From contig JALRBB010000559.1 of the NCBI GenBank assembly GCA_023257915.1, forward strand, positions 1 through 8,872: a stretch of 8,872 nt of DNA, in the 5' to 3' direction. Position numbers and translations under genes: made by a program. Shown here one piece after another: positions 1 through 7,475 of the stretch. This DNA is from Quisquiliibacterium sp. (GTDB taxonomy: Bacteria > Pseudomonadota > Gammaproteobacteria > Burkholderiales > Burkholderiaceae_E). Position 1 is the stretch's first letter; the number at the start of each line of letters is the position of its first letter. The notes under the pieces are model-generated. The model was not told the origin of the DNA, did no database searches, and saw only the letters and a list, made by a program, of their open reading frames with translations.

Positions 1-458
1 GCGCCAGCACCCGGTCGCCATGCATCGCCTTTTGCATTTCGCGCGGACTCAGGAACATGTCGCCCCCGCCGGCGTCCGGAATCAAAAAGCCGAACCCATC
101 GCGATGGCCCTGCACACGCCCGGCAACGAAGTCGAGCTTGCTGGGCAGCAGCAGAACTCCCTTGCGGTTTGGCATCAGTTGCCCGTCGCGCTCCATCGCC
201 GCCAGGCGCTTGTGGAGCGGGCCAACCTGCGCGTCCTGCAATCCAAGTTGCAAGACGAGTTCGTCTGGCGTCAACGGGACATCGGCCTGCCGCAGGCAGG
301 CGAGAATCTCGTCTCTGGATGGAATTTCGACCTCGAAGCTGCGTTCAACGGGCCTGTCCGAGCCCGACGGGCTGCGCCTCGTCTTCTTGCGACCTTTGTC
401 GCCGTCGCTGCTGGCTTCGCCCTTGTCGGCGGCGCGCTTGCCTGACCGGACCGTCATG
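1..458 (-). CDS. rnr: Ribonuclease R, N-terminal part (runs off the left edge)
   Basis: RNase R is a processive 3'-to-5' hydrolytic exoribonuclease of the RNB family that degrades structured RNA and takes part in RNA quality control. Only the first 152 residues are present. Residues 1-35 are a charged Lys/Arg-rich leader. Residues about 45-100 match the helix-turn-helix-like RNase R N-terminal domain, with an LHKRLAAMERDGQL segment that closely resembles the E. coli protein. From about residue 108 a cold-shock domain begins (GRVQGHRDGFGFL, then MFLSPREMQKAMHGDRVLA). The catalytic RNB and S1 domains lie outside the window. The chosen ATG (458-456) has a GAGGGA ribosome-binding site 5 bases upstream. 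An in-frame ATG seven codons earlier (479-477) is an alternative. The gene points away from the tRNA-Leu next to it. The family call is firm; the exact start is less so. Confidence 0.93.
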
Positions 459-553
459 GGTTCCCTCGCACGGCGCATGGCGCCACTACCTCTGGCGCGG
501 CTGCCACCAGAAATCCACCCAATCCGGGGTAAATAGCTGCCCGCGTAGGCATC

Positions 554-565
554 ACCCGCGCGGGT
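554..565. promoter_or_regulatory. 12-bp perfect palindrome in the rnr/tRNA control region
   Basis: ACCCGCGCGGGT is its own reverse complement. It overlaps the candidate -10 box of the minus-strand rnr promoter and lies upstream of the tRNA promoter. Its place would suit a repressor site for rnr, but no known operator consensus is recognised, and GC-rich palindromes of this size can occur by chance. Confidence 0.3.
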
Positions 566-591
566 ATCGTTCGCATCGATCGAATTGACAA
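563..591 (-). promoter_or_regulatory. Candidate sigma-70-type promoter for rnr
   Basis: On the minus strand TTGTCA (591-586) is followed, after a 17-base spacer, by GATACC (568-563). The -35 box is five of six to consensus, while the -10 box is only three of six. Transcription would start near 556, leaving a leader of about 100 bases before the rnr ATG. The -35 box covers nearly the same base pairs as the -35 box of the tRNA promoter on the other strand. Confidence 0.4.
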
Positions 592-612
592 ATCGTCATA
601 GTCCTATAAAAT
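585..612 (+). promoter_or_regulatory. Strong sigma-70-type promoter for tRNA-Leu
   Basis: A perfect TTGACA -35 box (585-590) is followed by a 16-base spacer and TAAAAT (607-612), five of six to the -10 consensus. An overlapping TATAAA (605-610) would leave only 14 bases of spacing and is less likely. A start near 619 would give a tRNA precursor with a 5' leader of about 30 bases. A strong promoter directly before a stable RNA gene is expected. Confidence 0.75.
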
Positions 613-650
613 CTTTTGCTCTGTTGGTTTCGCCCTAAGCGACGCCCGCA

Positions 651-737
651 GCCCAGATGGCGGAATTGGTAGACGCACTAGGGTCAGGTCCTCGCGGTGG
701 CAACACTGTGGAGGTTCGAGTCCTCTTCTGGGCACCA
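651..737 (+). tRNA. tRNA-Leu, anticodon CAG
   Basis: This is an 87-base class II tRNA with an encoded CCA end (735-737). The acceptor stem GCCCAGA (651-657) pairs fully with TCTGGGC (727-733). The D-arm has the GCGG...GGTAGACGC pattern typical of bacterial tRNA-Leu. The long variable arm pairs GCGGTG with CACTGT around a GCAA loop. The T-arm is GGAGG, TTCGAGT, CCTCT. The anticodon CAG (685-687) reads the leucine codon CUG, which is the dominant Leu codon in the neighbouring genes. Two bases in the anticodon arm are unusual. Base 32 is G (683) instead of a pyrimidine. Bases 28 and 42 (T679 and C693) do not pair. Leucine identity rests on the long variable arm together with the anticodon. Confidence 0.95.
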
Positions 738-746
738 TTTTGAAGG

Positions 747-773
747 AAAAGCCTCGCGAATGCGGGGCTTTTT
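747..773 (+). terminator. Intrinsic terminator of the tRNA-Leu transcript
   Basis: GCCTCGC (751-757) pairs with GCGGGGC (762-768) around a GAAT loop, with one T-G wobble. An A tract lies just before the stem and five T residues follow it (769-773). It starts ten bases after the tRNA CCA end, so the tRNA is probably transcribed alone and separated from the downstream tetR-like gene. Confidence 0.85.
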
Positions 774-860
774 CGTATGGGTCGCGCGATGCAAGTCCCA
801 TTCCTTCGACACGCACCCCATCGACATACACCAACGAGGCGGCAACAAACCCGGCACACC

Positions 861-905
861 TGCACGGATATCCGCAGCTCGGATATCCGCTGCACACATA
901 TCCGC
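861..905. repeat. Palindromic 15-bp-period repeats, candidate operator of the TetR-type gene
   Basis: The 10-bp palindrome CGGATATCCG occurs at 865-874 and again at 880-889. The core ATATCCGC appears three times (868, 883 and 898), each exactly 15 bases from the last. TGCA flanks both ends of the palindrome pair (861-864 and 891-894), so the whole pair is close to one large inverted repeat. It lies 33-73 bases before the ATG of the TetR-family gene, where such regulators usually bind to control their own expression. That role is inferred from position and symmetry only. Confidence 0.55.
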
Positions 906-937
906 GATTCATCCGCGCCAACCTCTATGCTACGCCG

Positions 938-1558
938 ATGCCCAAACGCGCAAACCCAAACCACCCGACCCGCGAACGCCTGATCGACACGGTGCTCGAG
1001 CTGACCGGATCTCGGCCAATCGAGAAGATCACCTCCGATCAAGTGCTCGAGCGATCGGGGATCTCCAAGGGGTCTCTGTACCATCACTTCGAAGATTTCC
1101 AGGACCTGATCGGTGCCGCGGCGGTCAAACTGTATGCCTCCGGCGTAAACGACAGCATTGAACAGATCGAACACCTGTTTGAACGCTGCGATTCGGTCGA
1201 ATCATTTTATGCAGCGCTCGACAGCGTCACACAAGCCACCCAGGATCCGAATCGGCATCCGGCGCGGATGCAACGAATCACCCTGATCAGCCTGGCGAGT
1301 CGCACCGAAAAGCTGCGCACGGTGCTGGCCGCCGAACAACAACGCCTGTCGGACACACTGAGCGCATTGATCAGGCGAGCCCAACTCAGCGGCTGGGTCG
1401 ATCGGAAGCTTGACGCGCAAGCGGTAGCGGTCTTCATTCAGGCCTACACGACCGGCCGGGTTCTCGACGATATCTCGCTGTCACCGGTGGATCCGGCTTC
1501 ATGGACAGCATTGATCAAACACATGATCCGACTACTGCTGCCCCCGCGAAACGCCTGA
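938..1558 (+). CDS. TetR/AcrR-family transcriptional regulator
   Basis: A 206-residue protein with the standard TetR layout. Residues about 11-58 form the DNA-binding domain, with the helix-turn-helix at about 31-52 (ITSDQVLERSGISKGSLYHHF, including the hallmark GSLYHHF recognition helix). The remaining 150 residues are helical and variable, as expected for a ligand-binding and dimerisation domain; I cannot name the ligand. The ATG at 938 was chosen because it begins just before the conserved domain. The open frame extends back to 740, but that part crosses the tRNA terminator and the palindromic repeats. No Shine-Dalgarno sequence precedes this ATG. A TATGCT (926-931) sits where a -10 box would give a nearly leaderless message, though no -35 box fits. 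No divergent or downstream target gene is adjacent: the next gene is convergent. Confidence 0.88.
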   Translation: MPKRANPNHPTRERLIDTVLELTGSRPIEKITSDQVLERSGISKGSLYHHFEDFQDLIGAAAVKLYASGVNDSIEQIEHLFERCDSVESFYAALDSVTQATQDPNRHPARMQRITLISLASRTEKLRTVLAAEQQRLSDTLSALIRRAQLSGWVDRKLDAQAVAVFIQAYTTGRVLDDISLSPVDPASWTALIKHMIRLLLPPRNA

Positions 1559-1568
1559 GTTCGCCCTC

Positions 1569-1645
1569 ATGTCGACAGGCGCGTTGCGCTTTCCCGGGAG
1601 GTCGCTCGACATCGAATACCCGTACGCCTCGGCGCAAGTCTGCGC
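1569..1645. other. Intergenic hairpins between convergent genes, weak terminator candidates
   Basis: The 101-base gap between the tetR-like stop and the phosphoribosyltransferase stop holds two inverted repeats. ATGTCGA (1569-1575) matches TCGACAT (1606-1612) around a 30-base loop that itself contains GCGC and CCCGGG symmetry. GCGCA (1632-1636) pairs with TGCGC (1641-1645). Neither has a T tract on either strand, so intrinsic termination is uncertain. The site is nonetheless where both convergent transcripts must end. Confidence 0.3.
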
Positions 1646-1659
1646 TCACAGGCTAGCAA

Positions 1660-2151
1660 TCATTGTTTACGCTCGTAGAGCTCGAACGGCTGGTGAATCC
1701 AGGGATTTTCCGGCAGGTACTCGACAAAATAATCCGGCCGAAATGTCGACGCTCCCTTGACCCACAATACGCCGCTGCGCAACTCTTGCACCTGCGGATA
1801 ACGCTGACGCAAGGCTGGCATCACCGCCTCAAGCGTCGCCCCCGAATCGGCAAGATCGTCGAGGACCAGCCAGCGGCCCTGCGGCAAAGGCTCAGCGCTT
1901 GCCAGATGCTCGCCAAGAATGAGCTGCCCCTGCAAGGTGCCTGCGGCCTCCCGATACGAACTGGTAAACAGCACTCCGAGCGGCTTGTCGAACAGGCGGG
2001 AAAACACATCGCCAACTCTCAACCCGCCCCTGGCCAGACAGACGATGGCATCGAACTGCCAACCTGACTCGCGAACCTTGTCGGCAAGCTTCTCGATCAG
2101 GCCGTAGTACTCGGTCCAGCCGATATGCAGATCCGTCGTGGAATCGCTCAT
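1660..2151 (-). CDS. PRTase-fold phosphoribosyltransferase (type I)
   Basis: A 163-residue protein of the type I phosphoribosyltransferase superfamily, resembling small cytosolic xanthine/guanine-type and COG2236-type proteins. The PRPP-binding loop is clear at about residues 95-107 (LVLDDLADSGATL), with the paired acidic residues that hold Mg-PRPP. An upstream ARGGLRVGD segment (about residues 40-48) matches the conserved Arg/Gly loop of the fold. Such enzymes transfer a base to PRPP, but the substrate cannot be read from the sequence. The ATG at 2151 has GGAG seven bases upstream. A GTG codon immediately before it is in frame but spaced less well. The gene follows purA by 67 bases on the same strand and is probably co-transcribed, which suggests a purine-related role. 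Confidence 0.85.
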   Translation of the reverse strand: MSDSTTDLHIGWTEYYGLIEKLADKVRESGWQFDAIVCLARGGLRVGDVFSRLFDKPLGVLFTSSYREAAGTLQGQLILGEHLASAEPLPQGRWLVLDDLADSGATLEAVMPALRQRYPQVQELRSGVLWVKGASTFRPDYFVEYLPENPWIHQPFELYERKQ

Positions 2152-2218
2152 CACCGGTCTCCAGCAATCGTCGCGCCTACCGTTGTGCGCAAAGTGAGCT
2201 GCGTTTCAGCCAAGAGAT

Positions 2219-3607
<1,389 letters not shown>

Positions 3608-4804
3608 CTACTGCAAGGACTTCAGGCGCCAGGAACCGCCCTGCATCACGAGTTCGCGATCACAGGAAAATTCCAGCTGTTCATGTTCGTGACCGGGTAG
3701 CGTCTGCAGCACGATCTCGCCGCTTGCTCGCAACCCGGCAATGCAATCGGCCAGCACCGGATCATCGGACCAGGGCGCGCGGATCGCCGCGGCCGGTTCG
3801 CCCGCCTGCGCCAGTGAAGCGAGCTCACGCAATTCGAGAGAGAACCCGGTGGCGGGCCTGGCCCTGCCAAAATCCAGCCCGATATCGTCGTAACGCCCGC
3901 CGCGGGCAACCGCATTGGGAATCGCATCGACATACGCGGCAAACGTGATTCCGCTGTGATACTGGTAGCCGCGCTGGTCGGCCAGATCGACCGAAATCTC
4001 GACTTGCGGATACCGCCGCCATATGGGCGATTCGACCAGCCGCTCGAGGGTATCCAGCGCCAGGCGAATCGGCTCAAGATCAGGCAGCAATGCCCTGCCG
4101 CGCGCGATCACCGAGCCCTCGCCAGATGCATCGCCGTAGAGTTCCGGAAGCGCCAGCAACGCGCTGCGCGCCAGGGCAGACGCCGCCGGGTCCACTGCCG
4201 CCGGGGTGGCGATCAAATACTCGGCAAGATCCGGAACATCCTTGCGCTGCAACGCAGCGTAGATCTCACCGGCATCGAGCGCCGGATCAAGCGCAAGAAT
4301 TGCCGGCACAATTCCAGCGTGGCACAAATCAAGCCTGACCGATCCGACATGCGCTTGCTCGAGCGACGCGATCATCAGTTCGATGACTTCAAGATCGGCC
4401 TCAAGCCCTGCATGACCGTAGAGCTCTGCGCCAACCTGCAGGGGTTCGCGCGAGGCAAACAGGCCTGCCGGCCGTGCATGGAGCACCGAACCGGCATAGC
4501 AAAGACGCGCGATACCCGCACGATTGAGAAGATGCGCATCGATGCGAGCGACCTGCGGAGTCATGTCTGCCCGGATGCCAAGGGTGCGTCCCGAGAGCTG
4601 ATCAACCAGTTGCAACGTGCGATGAGCAAGGTCACGCCCCGAACCGGTGAGCAGCGACTCGATGTGCTCGAGCAGCGGCGGCATCACGAGTTCGTATCCG
4701 TAGGTGCGGTACAGGTCAAGAAGCCTGCGACGCAACATCTCGATCGCCCTGGCCTCGGAAGGCAGAACGTCGGAGATGCTCTCGGGAAGAAGCCAGCGGG
4801 GCAT
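3608..4804 (-). CDS. hisZ: ATP phosphoribosyltransferase regulatory subunit HisZ
   Basis: HisZ is a paralogue of histidyl-tRNA synthetase that has lost aminoacylation and instead pairs with short-form HisG to make the first enzyme of histidine synthesis. The 398-residue protein keeps the class II core: the N-terminal [13 protein letters not shown] segment, [11 protein letters not shown] (motif 2 region), [20 protein letters not shown], and [23 protein letters not shown] (motif 3 region). It lacks the C-terminal anticodon-binding domain of a true HisRS. The motif 3 end reads GFSLELREL, without the Arg of GxxxER found in synthetases. The ATG at 4804 begins at the conserved N-terminus; a longer frame to 4912 has no family support. 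Placement directly before purA and after the hfl genes is common in betaproteobacteria. hisG is not in the window, as usual. Confidence 0.95.
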   Translation of the reverse strand: MPRWLLPESISDVLPSEARAIEMLRRRLLDLYRTYGYELVMPPLLEHIESLLTGSGRDLAHRTLQLVDQLSGRTLGIRADMTPQVARIDAHLLNRAGIARLCYAGSVLHARPAGLFASREPLQVGAELYGHAGLEADLEVIELMIASLEQAHVGSVRLDLCHAGIVPAILALDPALDAGEIYAALQRKDVPDLAEYLIATPAAVDPAASALARSALLALPELYGDASGEGSVIARGRALLPDLEPIRLALDTLERLVESPIWRRYPQVEISVDLADQRGYQYHSGITFAAYVDAIPNAVARGGRYDDIGLDFGRARPATGFSLELRELASLAQAGEPAAAIRAPWSDDPVLADCIAGLRASGEIVLQTLPGHEHEQLEFSCDRELVMQGGSWRLKSLQ

Positions 4805-4987
4805 GAATTTCCAGAAATCTGCGAGCAAAGCGACCGGACAAGAGCCGGACGAAAGTAAGGTCCAGACAAGCTTTCCGAGGTCCGGCGAAAGTCTCAAGGC
4901 CAGGCAAGGCAATCAACCGCTCGGGCACGGATCAAGTCCAAGTGCCACAAACCGTCGTGCCAGAAAGCCAATCAAAGTCAGCGCCAG

Positions 4988-5026
4988 AAAAGACTCGAGG
5001 GCGAAGCCCGCCCGACGAGCCCCTCG
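4988..5026 (-). terminator. Terminator-like hairpin after the hfl/DUF2065 genes
   Basis: Read on the minus strand, CGAGGG (5026-5021) pairs with CCCTCG (5001-4996) around a 19-base GC-rich loop. It is followed by AGTCTTTT. The loop is larger and the T tract shorter than ideal. If active, it separates the hfq-to-DUF2065 transcript from hisZ-purA, which would then need its own promoter in the 190 bases before hisZ; I found no convincing one there. The 256-base gap 4805-5060 holds no recognisable gene. Confidence 0.4.
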
Positions 5027-5060
5027 TTTCAGGGGCGCAAAACCCGGTATTGTCGCCGAT

Positions 5061-5240
5061 TCAGGCCGAGATCAGCAAGAGGCCGATCAAAACCGCACAC
5101 AAACCGACGAACCGAAGCTGGCCGTCACGAAATTGGGCGATCCGGCTGACCGCCGCACGCCACTGCGACGGAGCCACCATCGGCATCAGACCTTCGAAGA
5201 TCAGCACGAAGCCGAACGCCAGCAACAGCGATTCGCCCAT
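5061..5240 (-). CDS. DUF2065 family (YjeT-like) small inner-membrane protein
   Basis: A 59-residue protein with two hydrophobic segments (about residues 4-20 and 43-58) joined by a short polar loop. The start MGESLLLAFGFVLIFEGLMP is characteristic of the DUF2065/YjeT family: a membrane segment running into the conserved EGLMP turn, then the PxxWR segment. Its function is unknown; a membrane location is inferred from hydrophobicity. The ATG at 5240 comes 12 bases after the hflC stop. AAGG overlapping that stop serves as the ribosome-binding site, so it is very likely translated as part of the hfl operon. In E. coli the yjeT gene likewise lies directly after hflC, which supports the call and hints at a link with HflKC. 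The length is normal for the family. Confidence 0.9.
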   Translation of the reverse strand: MGESLLLAFGFVLIFEGLMPMVAPSQWRAAVSRIAQFRDGQLRFVGLCAVLIGLLLISA

Positions 5241-5252
5241 CGCGGCCGCGCC

Positions 5253-6167
5253 TTACTTGGCAGGCGCAGCAGCTCCGGCCGCGGCCGGACGGCTCGACTG
5301 GCCGCTGGACGCGCGGAAGTAACGGAAGAAGTCCGCAGACGGATCGATGACCAGCACATCACTACGGCTTCTGAACGATGCGCGGTAGGCCTCGAGGCTC
5401 CGATAGAACGATGCGAATTCCGGATTTTGGCCGAATGCACCGGCGTACACCTGCGCAGCCTTCGCATCGCCCTCGCCCTTGAGAACCTGAGCGTCCCGAT
5501 ACGCTTCGGCCAGAATGACCTCGCGCTGACGATCGGCATCGGCACGGATCTTTTCGGACTCCGCAGAACCGGTAGCGCGACGCTCATTGGCGACCCGCTT
5601 GCGCTCGGACTGCATCCGGTCGAATACCCTCTCCTGCACCTCCGGGGCGAAGTCGACACGCTTGAGTCGAACGTCAACGATCTCGGCGCCAAGCTGCTTG
5701 GCGTCATCGTTTACCTTGACCAGCACGTTGTCAGTGATCTCGTGGCGAGTACCCGAGATCACGTCGGCAACGGTCCGCTTGGCGATCTCGTTGTTCAGCG
5801 CATCACGCAGACTTCGCGAAATGCGATCCGCGGCAACGAGTTCACTACCCTGAACCGAACGGACGAACTGGCGCGGGTCGGCAATCCGCCATTTCACGAA
5901 GGTATCGATCTGGATATTCAGCTTCTCCGACGTGATGAAGCGATCAATGTCGGCCGTGTCGATGGTCAGGATGCGCCGATCAAAATACTGCACGTTTTGA
6001 AACGGTGGCGGCATCTTGAAATGCAGGCCTGGCTGGTCGATGACCTTACGGATTTCGCCAAGCGCATAGACCACCGCGTACTGACGCTGATCGACAACAA
6101 ACAGGGTCGAACCCAGCACGCCAAGCGCGACCAACACCAGGAGGATGAACGGAACAATGCGATTCAT
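5253..6167 (-). CDS. hflC: HflC, FtsH protease modulator (SPFH/band 7)
   Basis: HflC pairs with HflK in a large membrane complex that surrounds and restrains the AAA protease FtsH. The 304-residue protein starts with an uncleaved membrane anchor (about residues 4-25), giving an N-in topology with the bulk in the periplasm. The SPFH domain follows (VVDQRQYAVVYALGEIRKV, PGLHFKMPPPFQNVQYFDRR, then VKWRIADPRQFV). A charged coiled-coil region covers about residues 180-240 (ERVFDRMQSERKR, EKIRADADRQREVILAEAYRDAQ). The FYRSLEAYRASF segment and an Ala-rich tail end it. A strong GAGGAGG sits eight bases before the ATG and touches the hflK stop, so the two are translationally linked. The gap to hflK is 13 bases. 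Confidence 0.97.
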   Translation of the reverse strand: MNRIVPFILLVLVALGVLGSTLFVVDQRQYAVVYALGEIRKVIDQPGLHFKMPPPFQNVQYFDRRILTIDTADIDRFITSEKLNIQIDTFVKWRIADPRQFVRSVQGSELVAADRISRSLRDALNNEIAKRTVADVISGTRHEITDNVLVKVNDDAKQLGAEIVDVRLKRVDFAPEVQERVFDRMQSERKRVANERRATGSAESEKIRADADRQREVILAEAYRDAQVLKGEGDAKAAQVYAGAFGQNPEFASFYRSLEAYRASFRSRSDVLVIDPSADFFRYFRASSGQSSRPAAAGAAAPAK

Positions 6168-6180
6168 GGTGCCTGCCTCC

Positions 6181-7458
6181 TCAACGCGACTGGGAACGGT
6201 CGCGCGAGCGAAGGCTCTCGCGGGAACGGAAGGTATCGACCGCCGGCGGCGCCGGCTCGACCGGCGTGGCTGACGGGGCTATCTGCCCAACCGGGCGCGC
6301 AGACCCGTCGGCGCCACCCTGGATCAGTTTGTCCAGCGGCAGATACAGCAGATTTCCGCCGCTGCGCGAATCAACCATCACCTTGCTGGTGTTGGCAAAC
6401 ACTTGCTGCATGGTCTCCAGATACATCCGTTCTCGAGTGACTTGCGGGGCGCGGCTGTACTCGGTGAGAACCTGCCGGAAGCGATTGGCATCACCCTCAG
6501 CGGTCGCGATCACGCGTTGCTTGTAGCCGTCGGCCTCCTGGGCCAGTCTGGCCGCGGTACCACGCGCTTTCGGAATCACGTCGTTCGCGTAGGCTCGTCC
6601 TTCATTGATCAGACGCTCGCGATCCTGGGCTGCCTTGTTCGCATCCTCAAACGCCGCCTGTGCCTGCTCAGGCGGCTGCGCCTGCTGGATCGTGACGTCG
6701 ACAATCGAGACGCCGGCCTTGTACTTGTCGACGATCGACTGCATCAGCATGCGCGCATCCTTGGCGACTGCTTCCTTTTCTTCGTAAAGCACCTGGTCGA
6801 CACCGCGACGGGCAACGACCTCACGCATCGCGGTCTCAGCACCCTGGCGGATCAATTCCTCCGGGGCCGGCCCAGGATTGTTGTTGAACAACCAGGCGAC
6901 CGGATCGGCGAGGCGGTATTGCACTGCAAACTGCATGTCGACGATGCTCTGGTCCTCGGTCAGCATCAGTGACTCACGCAACACCTTGTTCTTGACGTTG
7001 CTGCGATAGCCGATCTCGATCTGGCGCAATTGCTGAACGTTGACCATTTCGTGGGTTTCCACCGGAAACGGTATGCGCCAGGTAAAACCCGCCCGGTCGT
7101 TCAGATACTTGAATTCACCGAACCGCAGCACCGCAGCCGCCTGACCCTCAGGAACGATGTAAAAACCGCTCGCAAGCCACAACAGCAACCCGATCACGGC
7201 GAGCACACCGATACCGGTTCCTGCTCCCTTGAACGACGGACCTTCACCGGACGAGCCGCCCGGCGGGACGCCACCGCCACGACGCCCGAACATGTTGTTC
7301 AGTCGTCGATTGAAGTCACGCCAGAGTTCATCGAGATCGGGCGGACCCTCATTGCCGGGACGCTGGGGGCCGGGGTTGTTGCCCCCGCCGCCGCCCTGAC
7401 CGCGCCCCCAACCGGGGTCATTCAGGGAAAATATCCTGCGGATTGCTTGTCGCATCAT
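6181..7458 (-). CDS. hflK: HflK, FtsH protease modulator (SPFH/band 7)
   Basis: The partner of HflC in the FtsH-regulating membrane complex. The 425-residue protein opens with a Gly/Pro-rich cytoplasmic region (about residues 12-78, with the family signature SLNDPGWG at 11-18) and PDLDELWRDFNRRL. One membrane helix lies at about residues 81-101. The SPFH domain then begins with FYIVPEGQAAAVLRFGEF. A coiled-coil region (QAAFEDANKAAQDRERLINEGRAYAN, AQEADGYKQRVIATAEGDANRF) and a flexible Pro/Arg/Ser-rich tail follow. The start is uncertain. ATG codons at 7458 and 7455 have no Shine-Dalgarno sequence upstream, only an A-rich stretch. The usual family start (Met-Ser-Leu-Asn-Asp) falls where this sequence has TTT for Phe. 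Seventeen bases separate it from the hflX stop. Confidence 0.95.
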   Translation of the reverse strand: MMRQAIRRIFSLNDPGWGRGQGGGGGNNPGPQRPGNEGPPDLDELWRDFNRRLNNMFGRRGGGVPPGGSSGEGPSFKGAGTGIGVLAVIGLLLWLASGFYIVPEGQAAAVLRFGEFKYLNDRAGFTWRIPFPVETHEMVNVQQLRQIEIGYRSNVKNKVLRESLMLTEDQSIVDMQFAVQYRLADPVAWLFNNNPGPAPEELIRQGAETAMREVVARRGVDQVLYEEKEAVAKDARMLMQSIVDKYKAGVSIVDVTIQQAQPPEQAQAAFEDANKAAQDRERLINEGRAYANDVIPKARGTAARLAQEADGYKQRVIATAEGDANRFRQVLTEYSRAPQVTRERMYLETMQQVFANTSKVMVDSRSGGNLLYLPLDKLIQGGADGSARPVGQIAPSATPVEPAPPAVDTFRSRESLRSRDRSQSR

Positions 7459-7475
7459 TGGTTTTGTTTAAACGA

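Noticed and set aside
20..588. Three overlapping plus-strand frames at the left edge
   Set aside because: They are opposite rnr, whose N-terminal and cold-shock domain residues match RNase R clearly.
865..905. CRISPR or iteron array
   Set aside because: The 15-bp units are too short and too few for CRISPR, there are no spacers, and no replication gene is nearby to make iterons plausible.
740..937. Upstream extension of the TetR-type protein (66 codons)
   Set aside because: It would begin at a weak start right after the tRNA and run through the tRNA terminator and the palindromic repeats. The TetR domain begins just after the ATG at 938.
4913..5068. Small hydrophobic minus-strand frame (ESFLALTLIGFLARRF) after DUF2065
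   Set aside because: It looks like a membrane helix but has no ATG, GTG or TTG before the helix, no ribosome-binding site, and overlaps the terminator-like hairpin. I did not annotate it as a gene.
4704..6440. 578-codon open frame on the plus strand spanning hisZ, DUF2065 and hflC
   Set aside because: It is antisense to three well-supported genes and their gaps, and its composition (Arg, Gly, His rich) looks like translated antisense of GC-rich code.
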